From positions 1-21,222 of the IMG/VR virus record IMGVR_UViG_3300013128_001684: a stretch of DNA of 21,222 nucleotides. One strand, given 5' to 3'. The stretch is from a virus. Position 1 is the stretch's first letter, and the number at the start of each line of letters is the position of its first letter. A program made the translations under genes and the position numbers. Under the pieces are notes generated by a model, which was not told the DNA's origin, made no database searches, and was given only the letters and a program-made list of their open reading frames with translations. Positions 17,124-21,222 of the stretch are shown piece after piece.

Positions 17124-17644
17124 ACTAAAGCCTTTATATCTGGTGTGAATCTATTATCTTTTACTACATTACCAGATCCTTTACATGTATCTGAGCAATA
17201 TTTAGCATATCTTCCTTTATGAGAAAAGAATTTATTACATACTGGGCACTTCTTTAATTCTAATAAACCATATGCTTTTATATAAAGACCTAGATTATAA
17301 CATATTAAAGCCTCTATCCATGGAGCACTTTCACTTTTTAATGTAACCCACCTTTTATCATTAGTTCTGCTATAATTACCTGATGCCGTGATCTCTATAA
17401 GAGATGGCTTTAAATATGAATCCACATAATTAATAACATTTCTTGAAATTCCATTATCTATTATATCCTCCACACAATTAGCAAAATCTCGTTTAAATAA
17501 AGATAAATCAGGTACATTGTCTAATGATTTTTTTGCTATTTCTTTAGAATTTCTATCTTCAGATAACTCTATAAAAGAGTTTATAACCCCTACTGTATTG
17601 GTTTCTCCGTTTAAAAATCTAATAAATAAAGGTTCTTTTTTCAT
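17120..17644 (-). CDS. Unknown protein with C-terminal CGNR-like zinc finger
   Basis: The 174-aa product has a helical N-terminal region of about 125 residues, then a zinc finger CPVCNKFFSHKGRYAKYCSD continuing into TCKGSG. Cysteines are at about 133, 136, 150 and 154 (CxxC-x13-CxxxC). This resembles the CGNR/treble-clef fingers found at the ends of DNA-binding regulators, and WVTLKSESAPWIEALICYNL just before it is like the helical part of such proteins. The ATG at 17644 shares a base with the upstream stop (TGATG); a GTG one codon earlier is the alternative. It may be a phage regulator or nucleic-acid-binding accessory factor; the exact function is unknown. Confidence 0.8.
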   Translation of the reverse strand: MKKEPLFIRFLNGETNTVGVINSFIELSEDRNSKEIAKKSLDNVPDLSLFKRDFANCVEDIIDNGISRNVINYVDSYLKPSLIEITASGNYSRTNDKRWVTLKSESAPWIEALICYNLGLYIKAYGLLELKKCPVCNKFFSHKGRYAKYCSDTCKGSGNVVKDNRFTPDIKALV

Positions 17645-17961
17645 CACAGTGCTCTAATAAAATAATTTAATTTTGATACTTTTCTTCTATTTTTTGATGA
17701 TAATAACAACTTTTTTCGTCTTGGATCTATTCTTAATATAAGATCAGGTAATATTGAATTTGGCAGAGGTATAAAAAATTCTACAGAAATTCTACCACTA
17801 TTTAATACTTTATCTAAAGATTCTATTGCTTTTTCCATAGATATAGTATCTTGACTACCATAATACTCATTGATCATAAAAATGCCTTCAGTTACAATCT
17901 CTCTTATACGATCTATATTTATATCAACATTAATGTCTTTTTTTGAGTTTTTTATCACCAT
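17644..17961 (-). CDS. Unknown small protein
   Basis: The 105-aa product is not recognised. It starts with a Lys/Asp-rich stretch (MVIKNSKKDINVDINIDRIR), has a central helix-like section and ends with a strongly basic region DPRRKKLLLSSKNRRKVSKL that could bind nucleic acid. GGAG lies about 10 bp upstream of the ATG. The gene is coupled to the CGNR-like gene by a 1-bp TGATG overlap and follows the delta-subunit gene by 27 bp, so it belongs to the same transcription unit. Confidence 0.75.
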   Translation of the reverse strand: MVIKNSKKDINVDINIDRIREIVTEGIFMINEYYGSQDTISMEKAIESLDKVLNSGRISVEFFIPLPNSILPDLILRIDPRRKKLLLSSKNRRKVSKLNYFIRAL

Positions 17962-17988
17962 AATATGATAGCTCCTAATAATAGATTA

Positions 17989-18921
17989 TTACAATTTAAA
18001 CGCTTTAAAAAGATAGGATTCTACTAAAAGCTTATGAGAAAGGGTATTTTGCCTCAATTGAAAGTCTAAATCATTCAATATTTCTAAAAATTTAATTAAT
18101 TTTATTTTATTAAATACCGCTAAAATTGCATTGTATTTTGTTCTTAAAAAGAACTTATTTATACCCGTTAATTCGGATATTTCTTCTAAATTTTTACCCT
18201 GCTCTTTAAAAGAAGCCACTTTATATAGTTTTTCAATATAATTAATAAAAGTATATATTAACTTAATATATGAGTAATCATCCAATTTATCAAATTCTTT
18301 CATAAATTTATTTATGTCTTTAGTCATAAACTGTTCAACTATCGTATAAAATTTAGACTCAGACAAATTTAAAATAATATCACAGTCTTTAATAGATATA
18401 TACTTATTGTCATATAATATAAATAATTTCCTTATTTCATTATTTAAAGCAGATAAATTTGCTCCTTTTCTATTAACAATCAGATCTGGCACTAATCTAT
18501 CATAAAGCATTTTTTTAGCATTCATTTCACCTTTAACCCAATCAAGACACTCTTTTTCTGTAGGAGCACTTAATTTTATATTATTACAATTTGCTTTAAA
18601 ATTAGTATAAAGTTTAGTTTTTGATATTGCTTTTTGTTCTACAAAAACTATAATATCAGCAGTGTTACTTTCTATTACTGTATTTACTATCTTTAAATTA
18701 TCAGAATCTAGATTCATTAATACAATAATCTTATTATTACTATTAAATAAATTTCCTCTATGTATATCTTCCATAAAATCATCTACACTATAATATGTAC
18801 TTAAAGTATAACCAGAAAACTGACTTTTAAGCTTATTTAAAAAGTCATATACTATGTATGTGTCCTTACACTCTACTAATAGTTTATTTCTTTCTTCGAT
18901 GCTTTTTTTAGTTATATTCAA
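17989..18921 (-). CDS. holA: Clamp-loader delta subunit-like protein (HolA-like)
   Basis: The 310-aa protein resembles DNA polymerase III delta. It has an inactive AAA+-like N-terminus (VYDFLNKLKSQFSGYTLSTYY, then KIIVLMNLDSDNLKIVNTVI) without Walker A. The delta-type segment NRKGANLSALNNEIRKLFI follows, and a C-terminal helical collar ends in LLVESYLFKAFKL. Delta opens the sliding clamp and needs no ATPase site, so the missing P-loop is expected. The start is TTG at 18921, because no upstream ATG exists between it and the TAG of the delta-prime gene; AGTAGG lies 6 bp before it. The match is by overall pattern and by its pairing with the delta-prime and dnaX genes, so it is less certain than those two. 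Confidence 0.82.
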   Translation of the reverse strand: MNITKKSIEERNKLLVECKDTYIVYDFLNKLKSQFSGYTLSTYYSVDDFMEDIHRGNLFNSNNKIIVLMNLDSDNLKIVNTVIESNTADIIVFVEQKAISKTKLYTNFKANCNNIKLSAPTEKECLDWVKGEMNAKKMLYDRLVPDLIVNRKGANLSALNNEIRKLFILYDNKYISIKDCDIILNLSESKFYTIVEQFMTKDINKFMKEFDKLDDYSYIKLIYTFINYIEKLYKVASFKEQGKNLEEISELTGINKFFLRTKYNAILAVFNKIKLIKFLEILNDLDFQLRQNTLSHKLLVESYLFKAFKL

Positions 18922-18927
18922 GAATAC

Positions 18928-19905
18928 CTACTTATTATTAAAAATATTTTTTGTATATAGTATATCTACTAATATTCTTGGTTTAATATTTATATTTAAT
19001 CCCCTATTATATTCAATTATTGTATTTTTTAATCTATCTATAAAAATATAACATAACTTTTCTGTCCATATATCTTTCAGTTTATATATTAATTCATATT
19101 CTTTTTCATTACAAAAACTTTCTTGAGCTTCATAATAAGACTTTAAAATGTCATTTAGATACATTATTAGTATCTCACTAAAATAAAGCAATTCTTTCTT
19201 TTCATCAATTTCCTTAATTATGCTCAATAATTCATCTTCAGTAATGTTAGAAAAATTTAATAAAAACTTAGGTATACTATTAATATAATTAACATATATG
19301 GTATAATTCTTAAGTATATTTTCACTAATATAAGGAATCATTCTTTTTATACTATTAAATTTTTCAGAATTAAAACCCTGCTTTTTTAAAATACTTATAT
19401 AATCTTCTGGCAATAAAGACATAAAGTGCACTGGTATAGACCTTGATACTATTGTTGGAAGTACTTTATGAATTTTATTAGACACCATAATTACCACATT
19501 ATACTCTTTTATATCCTCTAATAATTTAAGGAGGCTACATGCGGAGGCATACGATATACTATCAATATTATTTATTAATAATACGCGCTGATTTGATCTG
19601 TATGGGTATAATTCTAAAAAAGAAGCTATATTTTCTATATCTTTAATTACTATTTTTGAATCATCATCGTTAGAAACTTTAAAAAAATCTGGAATATTTG
19701 GAAATAATCTGCAATTTTCACATCTACAAGAATCATCTTTAGTTCCAGTACAGTTAATATATTTAGCAGTAATAGTAGCTATAGTCTCTTTTCCTACACC
19801 AATAGGTCCATCAAATAGATATGCTCCTTTAAAACTGTTTTCTCTTATTAATTTTTTTATTTGGGACAATACTATCGTATGACCAACTATTGATGTATAT
19901 TGCAT
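18928..19905 (-). CDS. holB: Clamp-loader delta-prime subunit-like protein (HolB-like)
   Basis: The 325-aa protein shows the DnaX/HolB AAA+ fold: YTSIVGHTIVLSQIKKLI at the N-terminus, Walker A GPIGVGKET (33-41), a zinc module with Cys at about 52, 60, 62 and 65 (CRCENC), a degenerate Walker B VLLINNIDSI where the DE pair is NN, KLLEDI, and an arginine finger SRS (154-156). Loss of Walker B acidic residues with an intact SRx finger is what delta-prime shows: it stimulates ATPase in its neighbour rather than hydrolysing ATP. The open frame reaches a TTG at 19908; the ATG at 19905 is chosen because AAGGA sits about 6 bp upstream. The holA-like gene starts 6 bp after its TAG. Confidence 0.9.
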   Translation of the reverse strand: MQYTSIVGHTIVLSQIKKLIRENSFKGAYLFDGPIGVGKETIATITAKYINCTGTKDDSCRCENCRLFPNIPDFFKVSNDDDSKIVIKDIENIASFLELYPYRSNQRVLLINNIDSISYASACSLLKLLEDIKEYNVVIMVSNKIHKVLPTIVSRSIPVHFMSLLPEDYISILKKQGFNSEKFNSIKRMIPYISENILKNYTIYVNYINSIPKFLLNFSNITEDELLSIIKEIDEKKELLYFSEILIMYLNDILKSYYEAQESFCNEKEYELIYKLKDIWTEKLCYIFIDRLKNTIIEYNRGLNINIKPRILVDILYTKNIFNNK

Positions 19906-19928
19906 CAAAGGTCCTTATATTATTTTAT

Positions 19929-20045
19929 TTAAACTTTTAAAAACGAACTACAGTTCCCGAAGGTACTGCAAAGTGGCGCGAACGCCACAGTTTTTTTCGT
20001 ATTTGTATTTTCTTTATTATCTTCTATATCTTTTTCTTTTGCCAT
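19929..20045 (-). CDS. Possible 38-aa small ORF (uncertain)
   Basis: ATG at 20045 opens a 38-codon frame: MAKEKDIEDNKENTNTKK, then TVAFAPLCSTFGNCSSFLKV, ending 23 bp before delta-prime. The first half uses phage-like AT-rich codons. Codons 3-16 lie in the 41-bp repeat found again at 20851-20891. The second half spans two GC-rich hairpins and has different codon use. There is no Shine-Dalgarno and a hairpin (20051-20083) sits just before the start, so translation is doubtful. It may be a decayed gene or a leader peptide. Confidence 0.3.
   Translation of the reverse strand: MAKEKDIEDNKENTNTKKTVAFAPLCSTFGNCSSFLKV
19951..19997. terminator. Tandem GC-rich hairpins; plus-strand terminator-like, UUCG loops on minus
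   Basis: GTGGCG (19973-19978) pairs with CGCCAC (19983-19988). On the plus strand this is followed by AG and T7 (19991-19997), a textbook intrinsic terminator, yet no plus-strand gene precedes it. On the minus strand, the sense of the neighbouring genes, its loop is UUCG. The second hairpin (19951-19957 with 19962-19968, one mismatch) has a C(UUCG)G loop. A third short stem GAAC-TGTA-GTTC followed by GTTTTT overlaps the second one, so the two are mutually exclusive. Terminator, attenuator or mRNA-stability element are all possible. Confidence 0.5.
19997..20037. repeat. 41-bp perfect direct repeat, copy 1
   Basis: The sequence starting TCGTATTTGTATTTTCTTTA is identical over 41 bp to 20851-20891. 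In this copy the minus strand encodes codons 3-16 of the possible small ORF. The two copies are 854 bp apart and bracket the 124-aa gene and a GC-rich island. Flanks differ immediately on both sides. Confidence 0.97.
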
Positions 20046-20370
20046 TTATAGATGTATGTACTTTAAATTTAAGTACTTACATCGCCTATGCCCGCATCGC
20101 TTGTATGCGAGGATCAATCGGCATTTTCTACAAGAAGTATTCAAAGAGCCGCTTGCTTGCTGTTTAGGCTTTTTACCTTCAAGCACATACAAGGGATTTG
20201 TTCTCTTCGAGCAGAAGACCTATATAAGAGGGGTCTCTTTCCTCTATTCTTTTAACAGCGCCAGTTTGTCTCATTTACAGGGGATCACTCGATTGGCTTA
20301 TCTGCAAAGGCAGCACTCTCTGGCTTATCCCCAACCAAACTTAACTTGCTAAAAGGTTTTATATGCCGCT
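20046..20370 (-). ncRNA. GC-rich hairpin-rich island; possible structured RNA or decayed tnpB/omegaRNA element
   Basis: This 325-bp stretch has no convincing gene and is clearly richer in G+C than the surrounding phage genes. Stems visible on the minus strand are GATGTA/TACATC with GTACTT/AAGTAC inside (20051-20083), CGCAT/ATGCG nested in ATGCC/GGCAT (about 20086-20125), AGCC/GGCT, AGACC/GGTCT, and the elaborate stem at 20280-20332. TCGCCTATGC (20082-20091) recurs exactly at 21023-21032 within the tnpB remnant, with CATC, ATGC and GG at similar spacing. Short frames exist (for example 31 codons from 20274), but none has a ribosome site. It could be a relic of an IS200/IS605 right end or an unrelated structured RNA. 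Confidence 0.45.
20280..20332 (-). repeat. Two-fold stem with direct repeats inside
   Basis: GGGGAT (20280-20285) pairs with ATCCCC (20327-20332), and CTGC (20302-20305) pairs with GCAG (20310-20313) around an AAAG loop. The two unpaired arms between these stems carry near-identical direct repeats: CACTC-gat-TGGCTTAT (20286-20301) and CACTC-tc-TGGCTTAT (20314-20328). The result is a symmetric internal loop whose strands have the same sequence. Confidence 0.6.
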
Positions 20371-20377
20371 ACCTCCT
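20371..20377 (-). promoter_or_regulatory. Orphan perfect Shine-Dalgarno AGGAGGT
   Basis: AGGAGGT overlaps the TGA of the 124-aa gene on the minus strand. It is followed by AGCGGCATATAA, so no ATG, GTG or TTG lies within reach. The next ATG is about 97 bp downstream at 20274. It looks like a ribosome site cut off from its gene. Confidence 0.6.
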
Positions 20378-20751
20378 CACTTAGAGTTAAGTTTTTCTAT
20401 ATTAAAATTCCAACGTTCTATAAGCTTTGTAATCCATTCAGAATCAATAGCTTTTAAGACTTCTGCTTTAGCTGAATATAGATCAAATTTTAGTATATAG
20501 TCTGATTTATCTATATAAGATTGAGGTATAATCTTTTTAAGACCTTTTTTGGTTTTAAACTTAATAAGTAATATCTGATTATCTTTTATATCTTTTATAA
20601 AGTCTTCTAAAGAGGACTCTATAACTCTATCACTAAATAAGAAATTTATGTCTTTAATTATAACTAAAGAATTAGTTGAATATATAGAACTAATATAATT
20701 AGAAAACATAGATAATGTTAACTTATCTGGAGAAATTACTGTTATAATCAT
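20377..20751 (-). CDS. Unknown 124-aa protein
   Basis: The family is not recognised. The N-terminus MIITVISPDKLTLSMFSNYI alternates strand- and helix-like segments. SLVIIKDINFLF and NQILLIKFKTKKGLKKIIP look like core beta strands with a lysine patch, and the C-terminal helix contains SEWITKLIERWNFNIEKL. It vaguely recalls the N-terminal part of a delta-like clamp-loader protein (short ATPase-like alpha/beta core, no P-loop), but this is too weak to call. AAGGA is 8 bp before the ATG and codon use matches the phage. It is the most upstream gene of the replication block visible here and lies between the two 41-bp repeats. Confidence 0.75.
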   Translation of the reverse strand: MIITVISPDKLTLSMFSNYISSIYSTNSLVIIKDINFLFSDRVIESSLEDFIKDIKDNQILLIKFKTKKGLKKIIPQSYIDKSDYILKFDLYSAKAEVLKAIDSEWITKLIERWNFNIEKLNSK

Positions 20752-20850
20752 AAAATATTCCTTATTTTATGATAAATATAATAAATGACACATAAAAAAT
20801 AAAAACTTTTTTAATTTTAATTTTTTTTATTAAATTGAGTTAATGAACTC
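20752..20850. other. AT-rich leader of the 124-aa gene with promoter-like motifs
   Basis: The minus strand carries GTCATTTATTATA (20777-20789) and an overlapping ATTTATCATA (20768-20777), matching the element before the virion block. Poly-A/T tracts fill 20800-20830. GAGTT/AACTC (20837-20850) forms a short stem that directly abuts copy 2 of the 41-bp repeat. No open reading frame is seen. Confidence 0.4.
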
Positions 20851-20891
20851 TCGTATTTGTATTTTCTTTATTATCTTCTATATCTTTTTCT
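20851..20891. repeat. 41-bp perfect direct repeat, copy 2
   Basis: Identical to 19997-20037. Here the minus-strand frame that encodes the small ORF in copy 1 has no start codon upstream and stops four codons after the repeat, so this copy is non-coding or a broken gene fragment. The base pattern CTTTTTC-tac-GAAAAAG overlaps its right end. Confidence 0.97.
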
Positions 20892-20970
20892 ACGAAAAAG
20901 AAAAGAATATATAATATAAATATTATATAATATAAAATTCCTAATATACTTTTTTAAAACTAATAGGTAT
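20892..20970. other. Extremely AT-rich stretch with a perfect palindrome
   Basis: TATAATAT-AA-ATATTATA (20910-20927) is a perfect inverted repeat within almost pure A/T sequence. This could be an easily melted or cruciform-forming site, or simply the consequence of base composition. No gene is seen. Confidence 0.5.
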
Positions 20971-20982
20971 TAGAGTGAACTA

Positions 20983-21003
20983 CCACTGCCACAAGGGCGG
21001 TGG
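20983..21003 (-). repeat. Right-end/omegaRNA-type hairpin
   Basis: CCACTGCC pairs with GGCGGTGG (8 bp including one G-U when read as RNA) around a 5-base loop. It is flanked on the minus strand by GAAGCC before and TAGTTCAC after. It is the most GC-rich stem in the window and is well preserved although the gene beside it is broken. Confidence 0.75.
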
Positions 21004-21012
21004 CTTCCCAAT

Positions 21013-21168
21013 TCAGCAACCGTCGCCTATGCACAACATCACCCCACATGCAGGGTCCTGCCTGCAGCAACCGAAGGCCTTGGCTAATAAGATAGCTTAA
21101 TCCTTATTGGGATACAGGCGGATTTTGATGGCCTTTTTAGGCGTATTATCTGGGAGTTTTCGTTTCAT
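21013..21168 (-). pseudogene. tnpB: tnpB remnant (RNA-guided nuclease of IS200/IS605), stop-broken and deleted
   Basis: From the ATG at 21168 the frame reads MKRKLPDNTPKKAIKIRLYP, then NKD, a TAA (21097-21099), then AILLAKAFGCCR. This is the conserved TnpB N-terminus (typically K-x-R-x-YP-[NT]-K-EQ...LL-x-[KR]-x-FG-CCR-[FY]). The TAA stands where Gln (CAA) is usual, a single C-to-T change. After FGCCR the frame continues QDPACGVMLCIGDGC and stops at 21013, replacing about 350 or more residues of the nuclease, so the RuvC domain is absent. No nuclease can be made. What remains could still produce an RNA containing the right-end hairpin. Confidence 0.8.
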
Positions 21169-21222
21169 TTATATTATATATAAGAATATTAGTAGAGTAT
21201 TTCTGACTCGATTCATCCGCCA
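21169..21222. other. AT-rich flank of the tnpB remnant, window edge
   Basis: The minus strand is AT-rich just before the tnpB ATG, with GGCGGATGAATCGAGTC at the edge. A left-end palindrome of the element would be expected here or just outside, but none can be defined. Confidence 0.3.

Larger units (their letters stand above)
20971..21168 (-). mobile_element. Internally deleted IS200/IS605-family (tnpB) element, right part
   Basis: Reading the minus strand, a tnpB start (21168) is followed by about 35 recognisable codons. The sequence then jumps to what looks like the 3' end of an element: GCATAGGCGA, then GGGAAGCCACC, an 8-bp hairpin (20983-20990 with 20996-21003, loop ACAAG) and TAGTTCAC. 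GAAGCC-hairpin-TAGTTCAC matches my memory of right ends of many tnpB elements, where the hairpin is also the 3' end of the omegaRNA. The left end probably lies between 21169 and the window edge or beyond. Its codons (CTC, CGC, CTG, CCC, GCC) are unlike the phage, which points to recent acquisition from a higher-GC source. Confidence 0.72.

Noticed and set aside
20179-20274. 31-codon minus-strand ORF inside the GC-rich island
   Set aside because: It has no ribosome site and no recognisable product, and it is short enough to occur by chance; it may be a frame remnant but cannot be supported as a gene.
20280-20332. Possible tRNA (cloverleaf-like GGGGAT/ATCCCC stem)
   Set aside because: It is only 53 bases, with no 7-bp acceptor stem, no T-loop GTTCGA and no 5-bp anticodon stem with a 7-base loop.
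20056-20352. Plus-strand ORF of 98 aa across the GC-rich island (and an overlapping 64-aa frame at 19973-20167)
   Set aside because: All real genes are on the minus strand, there is no Shine-Dalgarno, and the GC-rich hairpins explain the open frame. It is kept only as part of the structured island.
19997-20891. CRISPR array
   Set aside because: There are only two repeat copies, 854 bp apart, with a gene between them and no regular spacers.
20960-21170. Group I or group II intron
   Set aside because: I find no recognisable group I core elements or group II domain V, whereas the TnpB N-terminal codons explain the sequence better.

Overview
This window is a segment of a large, AT-rich double-stranded DNA phage genome. 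Every well-supported gene lies on the minus strand, so transcription runs from high to low coordinates. Codon use is strongly AT-biased (AGA, TTA, ATA). Many genes have clear Shine-Dalgarno sequences (AAGGAG, AAAGGA) at normal spacing, which points to a low-GC bacterial host that uses SD-led initiation. Such a large replication and transcription toolkit suggests a jumbo-type tailed phage. I cannot name the phage or the host from sequence alone.

The virion and packaging block is 11315 down to 1. It starts after a terminator at 11432-11469. In transcription order it encodes a small acidic protein, a YkgJ-type cysteine-cluster protein, two proteins of unknown function (the larger with a duplicated domain), a possible small-terminase-like protein, the large terminase (TerL) and the first 1174 codons of a very large tail or baseplate protein that runs off the window. 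TerL is interrupted inside its Walker A loop by a 458-residue intein carrying a LAGLIDADG endonuclease domain.

The replication and expression block is 20751 down to 11495. It encodes an unknown 124-aa protein, the delta-prime and delta subunits of a bacterial-type clamp loader, four small proteins (two with zinc-binding motifs, one an isochorismatase fold lacking its catalytic residues), a 138-aa unknown, a minimal DnaG-like Toprim primase core, the DnaX (gamma/tau) clamp-loader ATPase, a NusG-like protein, a T5/T7-type 5'-3' exonuclease (FEN) and a sigma-region-4 protein. Tight spacing and ATGA, GTGA and TAATG overlaps suggest long polycistronic units. The phage therefore seems to supply its own clamp loader, primer synthesis and removal, and two transcription factors.

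The right end (about 19.93-21.2 kb) looks different. It contains GC-richer, hairpin-rich islands that do not match the phage's base composition. One (20971-21168) is the remnant of an IS200/IS605-family tnpB gene: the N-terminal codons are recognisable, an in-frame TAA follows, nearly the whole gene body is deleted, and the right-end hairpin is intact. A second island (about 20046-20370) shares a short conserved piece with it and may be another decayed tnpB/omegaRNA-like or structured RNA element. A perfect 41-bp direct repeat (19997-20037 and 20851-20891) brackets the 124-aa gene plus the second island. The copy next to delta-prime forms codons 3-16 of a possible 38-aa ORF. This end of the window is the most likely place for something undescribed.
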